Of a stretch of DNA of 64,000 nucleotides, positions 22,578-34,689 are shown one piece after another. The DNA comes from Rutidosis leptorrhynchoides. Lineage: Eukaryota; Streptophyta; Magnoliopsida; Asterales; Asteraceae. Each line of letters opens with the position of its first letter. Position 1 is the stretch's first letter. Made by a program: the position numbers and the translations under genes. Below the pieces are notes generated by a model. It did no database searches, had not been told where the DNA came from, and saw nothing but the letters and a program-made list of their open reading frames with translations. The stretch spans positions 1,946,001 to 2,010,000 of the forward strand of contig NC_092333.1 of assembly GCF_046630445.1 (NCBI RefSeq), in the 5' to 3' direction.

Positions 22578-23737
22578 CGTTTGTTCGATGTGACAATCTT
22601 TCGTTAAGTGTGGTCCACCGCATTCTCACAACTGATTCGTATTGCGTGAATATCTTTATTCATCTTTTCCATTCGTCTCTCGAAAGCATCTATTTTTGTG
22701 GAAACGGAATCAAAGTCATGGCTAAAATCGGCTCTAGCCGCTTTAGATGAACGAAAGATATCTTTTTCTTGGTGCCACTCATGAGAGTAGGAGGCTGTGT
22801 TATCAATGATTTTGTAAGCTTCAGTTGCGGTTTTCTTCATAATGGAACCACCAGCTGCTATGTCGATGTCTTTTCATGTAGCAACGTCGACACCTTGGTA
22901 GAATATTTGTACTATTTGATAAGTATCTAAACCGTGTTGAGGACATCCTCTCAACAACTTTCCAAATCTTGTCCACGCCTCATATAGAGTTTCATTTGGC
23001 TTTTGCGTAAACGTAACAATTTCTCCTTGAAGTCTCACGGCTTTAGATGCCGGAAAGAATTGTTTAAGAAATTTTTCAACTAAGACATCCTATGTGTCAA
23101 TCGCCCCTTCAGGTAACGATTCTAACCAATCTTTGGCTTCTCCTTTTAAAGTCCAGGGAAACAACATGAGATAGATCTGTTCATCCTCAACTTCTCTGAT
23201 TTTGAATAGAGTACAAATCCTATTAAAGGTTCGAAGATGTTCGTTTGGATCTTCTTTTGGCGTACCACTATATTGGCATTGATTAGTTACCATGTGTAGG
23301 ATTTGTCCTTTGATTTCATAATCTGGTACATTAATGTCTGGCTTAATAATGGCGTGACCTTGGCCCGTGCGTGTGGCTCTCATTCGGTCTTCCATACTTA
23401 GAGGTTCTGTTACTTCCATAATTGAATTTGTTGAATCTGAATCACTAGAGGATTCTGATTTAATGGTTTCTTCCTCGACAATCTTTGGTTGAATGATTTG
23501 TGGTTCAGGAGGAATGATTAGTGGTTCAGGATCTCTGAATTGTCCTTGAATATCCTCTGGGTTTTCAATTTTGAAGTCGGGTTCAAAATATGGATTATCG
23601 GGATTTTGATTTAGAGTACTTGTTTGACTAGATGATGATTTTAAAGAAAAATCAACGGCGATAATATTGGCTAGATGTCTTGATCGAGTTACAGGTGGTG
23701 AACGCATGAAAGGTGGTGAACGTTTTGCTCGGTGCAT
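22578..23737 (-). pseudogene. gag: Gag N-terminal region, element 2
   Basis: It starts MHRAKRSPPFMRSPPVTRSRH and carries the gag core ([20 protein letters not shown]) at about residues 195-215, nearly the same as in elements 1 and 3. The zinc-knuckle region follows around 22600-22640. Broken in an estimated two or three places. Confidence 0.75.
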
Positions 23738-23739
23738 TC

Positions 23740-24846
23740 ACTGAATATCCTATTAGTTATAAAAGATAAAAAAAATTATATAAGTTATCAAATTAATAGA
23801 CTTTTCTGATTTTGCCCACGTTTCGAATAGCCAATAGATGCAGCAGGTAGCCAGGACCCATTAAATCGGAAGCCCACAACTCGCCACTAACAAATCCAAC
23901 TATTACTACGAACCATAAAATTTTGGATGTCTATCAATTTAACCGCTTAAAATAATTTTTCGTTTTGAAATTTTAGAGAAGAAATAGAAAATTCTATGTC
24001 CTAAAAACTAGAGCGTCGAGAAATAAGAAAGAAAAAGAGTGCGTCGAAAAACGTCGAAAAATAAAAGGTCGAAAAATAAAAATAAGAAAGTAAAGCGTCG
24101 AAACTTAAAAGTCTAAAAACTAAGAATTAAAAGTTGCGTCTAAAGGTATTAAAGTTTAAAAGGAATTCTATATCCAAAACGGCAATAACTTAAAAAGTAC
24201 TAAAATCTTAAAACGGCGTCGCAAAATTCTAAAGCACCTAAATTTTAATCTAAAGAAAAAGCACTTAAAGGATTTTACGGCAAAACCTAAAAATATAGAA
24301 AAATAAAATTAAGTACGGCAAAAAATATAACTTAAAACTATATAGCAAATGATAAATATTACGAAATAAACGATAAAAATGCAAATTATAACTAAAATGA
24401 TAAAAATACAAATTTTATAAAGATATTATTTTTATATTATATTTTATAAAAATATTAATCTATATATGTAATAAAGATATTAAAACTTAATATTACTAAT
24501 TAATATTAAACTAGATTTAAATATATTAAAAATTAAACCCTAAACTAATTAAATAATAATAATTATATTAAAATCCTACGTAATTAATGTGTATGAGGTA
24601 TGTGGCCTGCCAGCTTCACTCATGCGACCGCATGAGTATTCCTCTTCTGGGTCATGCGATCGCATGGCCCAATAATCCAGAACTGATTCGGACTGCTAAA
24701 CTGACTCGGCCCAATCTTAATATTTATTATTTGATTTTAATTTTCTGATTTCATATTATAGAAAATATTATTATAAATTTAAAATAAACTTATATTTTAA
24801 AATCTAAAAATAAAAGTACTTGTTAAAATTATATATAAAATCTTAA

Positions 24847-24900
<54 letters not shown>

Positions 24901-25003
24901 TCTTCTTTTTATAATTTTTTTTAATAACTTATGATTAATACAAAATATTTTTACAAAATAATAAATAATATATTTTTAAAAATATAGCGTTTTTTTTACC
25001 GAG
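23740..25003 (-). other. Leader between PBS and gag, element 2
   Basis: Non-coding and colinear with the element 1 leader. It contains clustered cgtcgaaa words (24020-24110), a palindrome pair (24619-24665) and a (TA)n tract (24846-24890). Confidence 0.6.
24619..24665 (-). promoter_or_regulatory. Paired palindromes in the leader of element 2
   Basis: The cores are ATGCGACCGCAT (24622-24633, one base off symmetry) and ATGCGATCGCAT (24654-24665), with centres 32 bp apart. The site corresponds to 14306-14356 of element 1. Confidence 0.65.
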
Positions 25004-25021
25004 TCCCCGGCAGCGGCGCCA
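25004..25021 (-). other. Primer binding site (tRNA-Asp), element 2
   Basis: The element strand reads TGGCGCCGCTGCCGGGGA, close to a perfect complement of the plant tRNA-Asp 3' end. It lies about 9 bases after the LTR end (...AGCACA). Confidence 0.85.
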
Positions 25022-25030
25022 AAAACTTGA

Positions 25031-26953
25031 TGTGCTAGCGGAGGGGTACGAAATAGTTATATTTTTATTGCGAAATACTATTAAATACGATATAATTTTA
25101 CACAAGTTATTTATTTATTTATTGAATGGGATATACCTAAACCTTGCTACAACACTTATAGGCAGTGTGCCTAATCGTAGAGTAGTGTAGTTTTTAGTAA
25201 GTCCGGTTCGTTCCACAGGGAGCTAGTGATACGTACTATATTTTTAACAACTATATTTGTATAAAATATATATAATTATATATAGTAATATTATTATAAA
25301 AGGGGTTTTTTACCGTTTAATGACCGGTTTGTTGATTTTATATTTTAAGCGTAAAGATAAATGACGATAATATAAATGACAGAATTTAAATTGCGATAAA
25401 GTAAATTGCAGTAATTAAAATGACAGTAAATAAAGGTACGATGAAATATGAAATAAAAGTATTATGCTTATTTAAACTTTCGTAATCATGATGTTTGACG
25501 TTTTGATTAATTGTTACCCAGGTTAATTGTCCTTTGTCCTGGATTATTTGATACCTATCTGGTTTTTGTCCATAATAGTCCATCGGTCATAATTATAAAA
25601 TGCTCGTCAAATTAACCTTATTCCCGAAGTCAAATATTCCAACTAATTAGGGATTCGAACTGTAACAAGGTTTTAATACTTTGTTTAATAATTACACCAG
25701 GTTATCGACTGCGTGTAATCCAAGGTTTTAATACTTTGTTAACAATTACACCAATTATCCTTGTATGTAATCCACCCCTGTTTTAATGAGATATGAATAT
25801 TAATTTACCCACTTGATCAGAATAAATAATCAATTACCCAACCCGAATAATTAATTAAATGATCGTAAAAGATGTCGTATAAACGTCACTAAATAGAACA
25901 TACATAATCATTTTAATAATTATTAGATTAACTAATTTGAAGATAGGTTCGACAGATTCTAATGAGTTGTCATTCGATTAGACAATACCCCCTATCTATT
26001 AATAGTCAATAGTCCAATGTCCACTAGTGTCGGTCTTTTGTCCAAACCTAAATTATGGTACAAAATCTAATAACCCCGTCTTAATATTTAGTCTAACATC
26101 ACGATTACTTCGGCTCAAATAAGCATAATAATAACTTAGTTACAAGACATTAATTTAAAAAGGAAGAACATAGCTTACAGTGGTGATTAATCTCGTAGCG
26201 TTGCATGGACAGAATTTCGACTTACAAAACCTTAAAACATTTCTTACAATAACCCAATTATTATTAATCTTAAATTAAACTTAAAATTATAAATATAAAT
26301 ATATATAATTGATTACAGAGGAAGAATGAAAAATGGTGTGTTTTTGTTTCGTCCAATTCGCTGGCTTTTATAGGACTTGGCCAGGATTTTCTACCCATGC
26401 GATCGCATGGAAAAAGAGCTTCCAGGCCATGCGATCGCATGGCCGCCTTGTACAGCACACATCAATTTGTTTTTTCTTTGTCGACGTATTTATTTAATAT
26501 ATATATATAATATATATAATTTTTATTAATTATATATATATTATATTATATTCTTGTGCGTAGTTGACTCGTAATTTTAGGTCCGTTGTCTCGCGCGTTG
26601 ATGCTCGGTTTATGTCTCGGTTCCGGATTTTCGAACGTCCTTTCGTACGCGTAGATATCTTGTACTTTGCGTTTCGCAATTTGTAATTTGCACAAAAAAT
26701 TATTTTCCTTAACTCCCAAAATCCGCGCAAGTCTTTTAACTCACTTTTTAGGACGCTTTTGAGTGCACTATGGCTTTAAGGACCCTTTTCCAGTTTTAGT
26801 GGCACTTTTTCTTCAATTCTTTAATCTTCGTGCTTCGTCTTCGCATTTATTTATTTAACCGATTACAACTTAAAAATAGAACAATTGTAACTAAAAACTT
26901 TACATATTGGAATGATATTGCGCCTAATTATATGTTCATTTGGAGCACTATCA
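25031..26953 (-). repeat. Element 2, complete 5' LTR
   Basis: 1923 bp, TGATAGTGC... to ...AGCACA in element sense. It contains the TATA box and palindrome pair. The flank outside (gatacttaag) belongs to a different LTR, so element 2 is itself nested. Confidence 0.85.
26365..26444 (-). promoter_or_regulatory. LTR promoter: TATA box and paired palindromes (5' LTR of element 2)
   Basis: GGCCATGCGATCGCATGGCC (26425-26444) and CCATGCGATCGCATGG (26395-26410), with centres 32 bp apart. TCCTATAAAAGC follows in element sense (complement of about 26364-26375). Confidence 0.75.
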
Positions 26954-27925
26954 GATACTTAAGACTTAATTTACTTACTTTAAAACTTTTTAGGACAACT
27001 TACTGACTTAGCAACCATTGGCTTAGGTTGAGGACCTTTTGGATCGACCAACTTACTTGTTTGGACCGACTTAATACTTGCTTACATTTTCGTATCGACT
27101 TTACCGTACATCCACCGTGAGTGATAGCTCCCTTTTGCTCTAAACTTTTTGGGACTGAGAATACATGCATGTTTTACATTTTACATACTAGACACGAGTA
27201 CTTAGACTATATTATATGTGTGGGTTAGATAACGGCACAAAGATTCCCCTTAGCTCGGTAACGTTTAGTCATTGGTTTATGAACCGGTGAACGCGAATCT
27301 TAGATATGGATCCATAGGGTTTGACATCCCCACTCAGGCTAGTCGTGCTAGCATTCAACGGGTATTTAATACTTCGTCTATTTTAACGCACTTGCCAAGT
27401 GTACTTTTAGGGGGTGATATTTATATTACTTTGTTAAGTTAGTTACCGAGTGGCCACGGTTAAGCATATACTTTTCATACTGTTTTGAATACAAAATCTC
27501 GTGGTCTACATTACATTATTGTTTACAATAAAACTATAGCTCACCAACATTCGTGTTGACTTTTTAAAGCATGTTATTTCTCAGGTGCTTAGACGAAATT
27601 GCTTCCGCTGTAATAGATTTGGTGTGTTAGACTTCCGTTGTACTCTGCATTGTTAGAGATGTCTCCTAGTCATGGACTTTTTATTTTGCATTCACTACTT
27701 ATGTTATATTCGAACCACGGTTTTGTAATGACCTAAGTGTCACGTACTTTTGTTAATGCTTTCTATCCGTAGAAGCACGTTACTTTTGTAAAGCTTTTGT
27801 CGTTGGAAAAACGCTATCTTTTTATGAATGCAAAACCTTGTTTTAAAATAGCATATAGTGTTATACCGTGTAATGGACCTGTTGTTGATGATCCGTACCA
27901 TAGAGGTTTTGGACGGGGCGTCACA
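26954..27925 (+). mobile_element. 3' part of a large gypsy-type LTR hosting element 2
   Basis: It shares the same ordered blocks as 1-885 and 33360-34399: gggactgagaatacatgca, gaacgcgaatctta, gatccatagggtttgac, ctcaccaacattcgtgttgac, atttctcaggtgc and gcttccgctg. It ends ggggcgtcaca at 27925. The left edge is cut by element 2, so the 5' part should lie beyond the nested elements, left of the window. Confidence 0.6.
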
Positions 27926-28011
27926 TGTAACATCCCAGGTAACACGTTCCCCGTAGCATGATATTGTCCGCTTTGCCCGTAGGCGCACGGATTTTTCTTG
28001 GCAACCAAAGA

Positions 28012-28112
28012 TGACGAACACTTTCCCAGGAGGTCACCCATCCTGGTAGTGCACTCGTCCGAGCACGCTTAACTGCAGAGTTCTCATGAGATCTAATGCG
28101 CTTGTGGTCCCA
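28012..28112 (-). ncRNA. 5S rRNA-derived segment in the Cassandra 3' LTR
   Basis: On the minus strand it contains the 5S internal promoter parts: an A-box region (CAGTTAAGCGTGCTCGG) and a C-box region (GATGGGTGACCTCCTGGGAA). Both are close to plant 5S rRNA, while the 5' and 3' ends of the gene are diverged. In this family the 5S segment is known to be transcribed by RNA polymerase III. It is not a functional ribosomal 5S gene. Confidence 0.8.
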
Positions 28113-28264
28113 AAACGCGTCATGCTAGGAAAGGTCTCCACACTCATATAAGGCATGCTTCGTTCCCCTCTCCAACCGATGTGGGACGGATGTAACATGG
28201 ATGTTACAATCCTCCCCCTAATGGGACACAGCGTCCTCGATGTGCACCTTTGGTCCAGAACCTG

Positions 28265-28276
28265 GCTCTGATACCA
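28265..28276 (-). other. Cassandra primer binding site (tRNA-Met)
   Basis: TGGTATCAGAGC on the minus strand, complementary to the 3' end of initiator tRNA-Met, just inside the 5' LTR. Confidence 0.85.
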
Positions 28277-28364
28277 TCTGTAACATCCCAGGTAACAAGT
28301 TTCCCGTAGCATGATATTGTCCGCTTTGCCCGTAGGCGCACGGATTTTTCTTGGCGACCAAAGA

Positions 28365-28465
28365 CGATGAACACTTTCCCAGAAGGTCACCCATCTTGGT
28401 AGTGCACTCGTCCGAGCACGCTTAACTGCAGAGTTCTCATGAGATCTGCTGCGCTTGTGGTCCCA
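28365..28465 (-). ncRNA. 5S rRNA-derived segment in the Cassandra 5' LTR
   Basis: Second copy of the segment, offset by exactly 353 bp from the first. The A-box region is identical. The C-box region has small differences from the other copy. Confidence 0.8.
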
Positions 28466-28561
28466 AAACGCGTCATGCTAGGAAAGGTCTCCACACCCTT
28501 ATAAGGCATGCTTCGTTCCCCTCTCCAACCGATGTGGGATGGATGTAACACAGATGTTACA

Positions 28562-30029
28562 ATAGATTTCAATACTTCCTTTACCACAACAACTATGTGA
28601 ACAAATTTGTTACCTAAAGACTCTTGAACATCTGCTATCTCTACGACAGCGGTATTTAGGGTTTTGAGCAGCGGATTCAACATATAAAATGGTATACGAT
28701 TGAGTAAAATTTCAACTTCATTTCCTTGAGAAACCTCAACAATAGACCCTTGATATCTGCTTTAGAATAAAGCATATCGTAACAGAGAAACTCGATGTCG
28801 GGACTACTTACAGTCAACTCTCTGACTCATTTTTAAATGTGAGCTTAACAGTATATATTATGGGCAGCTTGTGATCGAATTTCCAGTTCAATAAAATAAC
28901 CGACGACTCATGTCAACAGAAGCACCACGTTCGTTCTTTGGCTACTTCCATTCCATAGTTATCTCAATCATAAATATGTATGCGTCATATAAAAGAAAAT
29001 CATCCTTTCCTGACTAACAAGGGGCCGTCTTGTTTAGCTTCCCATTTTTTATTGCATCGTCTAACCTTTCCATCAACAAGCTTTTCTCCTCTTTTTAATG
29101 TAAAAAACGAAACGTAATTTTGCTCGTTTCAACTCTTCAAGTATACGGGCTTCTCTAGATTTTACATCCGGATCAATTTGGCTTCATAAAGCTATTATCT
29201 TTTCGGCAACAATCGGCAAAAAAATCCCCTTCGAGGTTACCATCTTCATCTCCTCTTATATCAAGCAACCTATTGAAATTATAACACATACATTCTAAAC
29301 ATGAATTATCTTTTAGTTAAAGTTTCTTATTCATGGAGTAAGAAGTGCAGGGTTTGTAGTGTTATTTTCTCCAAGTATATTTGGTGGTCAAAGTCGAAAA
29401 GATGGATCAATTGGAAATAGAACTTGGGAGATCTAGTTGCAATTTAAGTTATTATAAATAACTTATTTATTTTAGTTTTTACAGATCTTTTCTATAATTC
29501 TTTTATCTCTCTCTTGCTTTCATCTTCACCCAATTAGGGTTTATATTCATCTTCAATCATTTACTAATATTGTGAGTTTTTACAAGTTCAAGATTAATTT
29601 AACTTGTTTGTGAAGATTGCTATTGTGTGAACTGCTGTATTGATTCATAATCGATTTGATTGTGAATCCTTGTTAGTTAATCTTTACTTCCTGTGATTGG
29701 AAGGTTCATTTCTCGTGATTGGAAGGCATATATTGTTGTTTGTTCATTGTACCAGAGCAGAGATTCTGATATTCGTTTCATTGTGGTCTTATTCTTCAAT
29801 CGACTTGGTTGAAAAATTAGGGTTTCTGAGATTCGATCAAAATTGATTGATTAGATTGTGTTCTTAGTTGTGTTCGGGTACGACAAACTTTGTGGCTATT
29901 TGTTGTGGTTCATCGCTAGTGTTTTAAGGATTTATTTTCAGAATCCCCAAATTTTTGTGAATTTGGGTTTCTTCAAACCCTAATTTGGTGTTCTTCTGCT
30001 GCTTATTTTTGGTCTTCAAAGGGAAGTCT
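28562..30029. other. Unassigned sequence between Cassandra and a solo LTR
   Basis: No intact gene. A minus-strand frame at 28562-28745 reads sensibly (FYMLNPLLKTLNTAVVEIAD) but is not recognised and may be a host-gene remnant. 29400-29745 looks like a leader or LTR 3' half: pyrimidine-rich, with cacccaattagggttt. It is followed at about 29748 by gtaccagagcagag, which weakly recalls a Copia PBS. Neither reading is secure. Confidence 0.3.
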
Positions 30030-30213
30030 TGTAGTGACCCGGAAAATTTCGACTAATTTTAAACCAAACTCTCGATACGATTTGATATTTTTGACACGAT
30101 AAGCAAAGTCTGTAATGTTGAAATCTCAAAAACTTTGAAACTGTGTTCATGTATACATTTGACCTTTGACTATTCCCGACGATTCACGAACAATTGTTTG
30201 TAAATAAATATAA

Positions 30214-30258
<45 letters not shown>

Positions 30259-30300
30259 TAAATATATACATATTTATATTTATTTACAAACAATTATTCA

Positions 30301-30390
<90 letters not shown>

Positions 30391-31423
30391 GTATGTATTA
30401 GAAGTAATAAAATGTTATTTAAATCATTAGAATTAAATATGTAAACTAACCTACAAGATAAGTTATTATTAAAATAAATATATGTATAGATATATATGAT
30501 TTCTATAATTATTATCATATGTATATTGGAATATATATAAAAGTTATAAATATTATATGTCGAAGGTTATTTTTATGATGAAAGAATATAATATTTTAAA
30601 TAAATATATACATAATACTTATATATATATAAGACAATTATCTTTTCATATCTAATATGCAAACACATATTATATAATGAAGTTATATTAAAATATATAG
30701 ATAATAAATATTCAACATATTAATATACCACATATATGGTATAACTATAATATATAATATTAATATGTTAAATGTAATTACAAAAATTTAAAAATATGAT
30801 TGTTATACTAATATCAATATTAATATTAATATTAATATTAAAATCAGTATTAGTCAAATTATTAGTTCAATAGATGATATATAGATATGAAAGTTGATTC
30901 ATATAATTTGTTATGATATTATTATTATTACTAATATTATTGTTATTCTTGTTGATATCATTATTATTATAAACAGTAGTAAAGTTATAAGTTTATTTAT
31001 TATGACTGATATTAGTATTATATTTATTGGATATTATTATTACCTTTATCATTAAAAAAAATTATTATTATTATTATTATAGTTATTAGAAAACAACACA
31101 ATTTGTTATTATAATCATTAAAAGTATCATTTACAATATTTTCATTAATAAATACCATTATCTTTATTATTTATATTAATTAGTCATTATTATTATTAAA
31201 ATAAGTATTATTATTAAACTGTCATTTATTTAATTATTAATATTGTTATTACTAATATTATCATTATTATAGTTAAGAATTTTAGTTATTTATATAATTA
31301 TTATTATTAAGTATCATTTTGATATTATTATTATTAATATTCTTATTCTTATTATAAATTCTATTATTATTATTAATACTAATATATTTTCTATATCATA
31401 ATTATTAACAAATTTATTAAGTG

Positions 31424-31507
<84 letters not shown>

Positions 31508-32402
31508 AAATACAGGATCCAAAATTATTCAGCTATCTCCATCGTATCCTATTTTTTCTCTGCATTTTGATTTCCTGTCTCCACGTTTGATTCTAGTCGA
31601 CTACAAATCACAGATAAAAATCCAAAGTCTGTTAAGATCGTACGCCACTTTTAATTGTTTATTTTTTTTCTGTTGCTGAGAGTGAAGCATGTCGAACCAT
31701 CAATCCTTTACAAAACAATCAATTGGCCTTTGATTCCTTTGACATTTCATTCAGAAATCAACAACAAATCATTCCATATAAATTATCACTGCAATTGGGA
31801 GTTTAAACAGAAAAATTGAAACAAAACTAGTCGACTACCCTGTTCAATGTATCTTTTAAGCAATACCTCGAATTCGAATCAGCTTTCAAAATCCATAAAT
31901 GCAGAAGTTTTCTAAATCATTACGTGAGTCTTTCTTCAAAATCTCAGGTATCAAATCTCCATATCGAATACGAATTTGACAGTCAAAGTTTGGTTTTTAA
32001 AAAGTCAACAATTGTTCTTGGGACAAATTCGCGTTCGTGGTTCTGTTTCTGATCAAATTGACGATTCAAAAAGTTTCGTGGAGTGATTTACAAACCCTTT
32101 TATGTTGAAACCCTGAGCTAAAACATTCTTAAAACCCAAAATCAATTTTTTTTAGAAAGACTACGGCAGCAGCAGGAGCACTTGAAAATTTTTTTTTATA
32201 TTTTTTTTATTTCTTTTGAGTTATATAGACTGGAGGATCGTTCTTTTTTTTATATATAATTTGCAAATCCTAAAACTATATAAGGAATTCAGTATAAGAT
32301 AGATGTAATTCTGGTTCGTTCTTGATTTTAAAGAAGGAGGAAATAGAAGATGAAACAGATATGGGTTAAATGAAATACAATGGGTTATAAAACAGAAAAA
32401 TG

Positions 32403-32476
32403 GATCGGTTCAGTTGGTTGGGTGTTTGATGGGTGAATGAGAGGTCTCGGGTTCGAGTCCCGTTTGATGCATTTTT
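32403..32476 (+). other. tRNA-derived (SINE-like) segment with A and B boxes
   Basis: It contains an A-box-like TCGGTTCAGTTGG (32405-32417) and a good B-box GGTTCGAGTCC (32450-32460), with a TTTTT run just after. Acceptor-stem ends do not pair, so it is not a working tRNA gene. It could be the head of a SINE or a tRNA fossil inside the LTR. Confidence 0.4.
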
Positions 32477-32726
32477 ATCAAAAGCTTCGAAAGGGGTATA
32501 CACTCTTATTTTTAATTCTATCACTATTATTATTAGTTATTATTATGTTTATTATTGTTATTATTGTGATTATTATTGTTATTATTATTATTAGTATTAT
32601 CATTTAGGAAAGAAAAACTAGTAGTAATATGATTAGTATATAAAGTTTACAATATAATACGAAATATTATGATAAGTTAGCTTGAAGATTAAGGTTTGCG
32701 ATGATTAAAAATATATAACCACATGT

Positions 32727-32855
<129 letters not shown>

Positions 32856-33642
32856 AACTCATAAAGGTTTAAACACTAATATGAGTATTACTATGAACCT
32901 ACTTTTAATATATACCGACTATTATAACTTTAAGGTGTAAATATTAATTACATACAAATTATGTATATATATTAAAGTACAAAATATATTACAACTATAA
33001 ATGAGAATTATGTATCAAATAAATATATAGCTTAATATAGAATTATTGAAACATTAGTAAATTGGTAAATATAATTATAAGACATGGTTAAGATTATAAG
33101 TATAACATTTAAGGTTATATATAAAGATATATTTAAGATACACAACCTAACTATATTAATAGTATTATGTACAAAATGAAATATATAAATAATTATGTTT
33201 AACACATATAAAATAACAAATATTTTTATATATAAAAGGAATATATGAAACATAAATATAAATATATTATTAATATAAATATGATATAATTAATAAGTTA
33301 GATATATAAACTTATTCGATTAAGATTATGTGTATTAATATATACACAAATGATATAGGTTCGTGAATCCGATGCCAACCCTACATTGTTCAGTTGTTCA
33401 ATGACGTTATATGTATTTTTACTACGAAATACAGTATGGTGAGTTCATTTGATTCCCTTTTACTTTTTACATTTTTGGGACTGAGAATACATGCGCTGTT
33501 TTTATAACTGTTTTGTTAAATGCTTTTGAAATATATTTTGAACTGCGAATACATGAAATACTTTTATAACTGTTTTACGAAATAGACATAAGTAATCGAA
33601 ACTACATTCGATGGTTGAATTATCGAAATCGAATGTGACCTT

Positions 33643-33899
33643 TTTATCATGTCCGATGTTTTCCCGGAATGATGGTAAATTTATCATGTCCGATGTTTTC
33701 CCGGAATGATGGCGAATTTATCATGTCTGATGTTTTCCCGGAATGATGGTGAATTTATCATGTCCGATGTTTTCCCGGAATGATGGCGAATTTATCATGT
33801 CCGAAGTTTTCCCGGAATGATGGCCAATTTATCATGTCCGAAGTTTTCCCGGAATGATGGCAAATTTATCATGTCCAAAGTTGTCCCGGAATGATGAGG
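33643..33899 (+). repeat. 37-bp minisatellite, about 7 copies, inside the solo LTR
   Basis: The unit contains tttatcatgtccgatg, then ttttcccggaatgatgg and a variable 4-base end. Seven tandem units are visible. The related LTR at 47798-51114 has the unit only once (about 50727-50760), so it was amplified in this copy or its lineage. Confidence 0.85.
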
Positions 33900-34689
33900 A
33901 TATTCTATATGAAATTTGTTAAGGTCGATTACCAGGTGTTCAATCTATATGAATGAATTTTATGCATAATGGTTATGGGAAATGGGAATATTAAATTTGG
34001 TGGTCTATTAAAATGATGAATTTTATTGTTTACGATAAACCTATGAACTCACCAACCTTTTGGTTGACACTTTAAAGCATGTTTATTCTCAGGTATTAAA
34101 GAAATCTTCCGTTGTGCATTAGCTCATCTTAAGGATATTACTTGGAGTCATTCATGGCATATTTTGAAAGACGTTGCATTCGAGTCGTTGAGTTCATCAA
34201 GAATATTATTAAGACAATTATAGTTGAATAGTGGATATTATGAAATGGTATGCATGCCTGTCAATTGTCGATGTAAAGAAAGCTTCTCTTTTAAAAACGA
34301 ATGCAATGTTTGTAAAATGTATCATATAGAGGTCAAATACCTCGCAATGTATCCATATGTTATTGTATTAGTCCTTATAGATTAGGACGGGTCGTTTCAA
34401 ATCTCGTGTTATTCCTGTGTTCTTTACCCTTAGATCTATAACACCACGCCAAAATCTACTTGACGGAATGTTAATCATCTGTCCTTCAGCAATGGTGAGC
34501 CCTCCAAAATGAGACGTTTTCCAAAATATTCGCATTTATAATAACAAAGTTCCCCAAAGTAGAATGTTATCATAAAAAATAATTATTTAAAAGTAATACG
34601 ATACACTTATTAACACCAATAGTTTAAAATCAATGCGAATAAGATAACGTGTTTTTGAAATAACAACTTGATCTCCAGTTAGACCATCC

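Larger units (their letters stand above)
27926..28561 (-). mobile_element. Cassandra-type TRIM, complete, carrying 5S rRNA sequence
   Basis: Two 283-bp LTRs (27926-28208 and 28279-28561) flank a 70-bp interior with no coding capacity. Each LTR starts TGTAACATC and ends GATGTTACA. On the minus strand the interior starts with GATGGTATCAGAGCCAGG, the tRNA-Met-type PBS, and ends with a purine-rich TAGGGGGAGGAT next to the 3' LTR. Each LTR carries a 5S rRNA-like segment, the hallmark of Cassandra. By hand count the LTRs differ at about 14 of 283 sites (about 5%), suggesting an age near two million years. No clear 5-bp target duplication is visible. Confidence 0.88.

Noticed and set aside
28034-28683. 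Minus-strand frames of 98-118 codons with a repeated protein segment
   Set aside because: The repeated part is the 5S-derived segment of the two Cassandra LTRs, which is RNA sequence and not a coding duplication.
28387-28683. Intact host gene on the minus strand starting MLNPLLKTLNTAVVE
   Set aside because: Only about 40 residues lie outside Cassandra, with no supported exons upstream or downstream. Kept only as a possible remnant.
29748-29765. Copia-type primer binding site
   Set aside because: gtaccagagcagag only partly matches the tRNA-Met complement, and no paired LTR or coding domain is nearby.
30194-30401. Open frames of alternating Tyr and Ile (also at 17828-18186, 35558-35821, 36932-37254, 47030-47450, 47919-48146)
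   Set aside because: They are translations of (TA)n microsatellites and have no protein-like composition outside the repeat.
32403-32476. Functional tRNA gene
   Set aside because: Acceptor stem ends do not pair and no clear anticodon arm forms. Only the A and B boxes are convincing.
33643-33899. Regular 37-bp repeats resembling a CRISPR array
   Set aside because: The units are directly adjacent with no unique spacers, and the context is a plant LTR.
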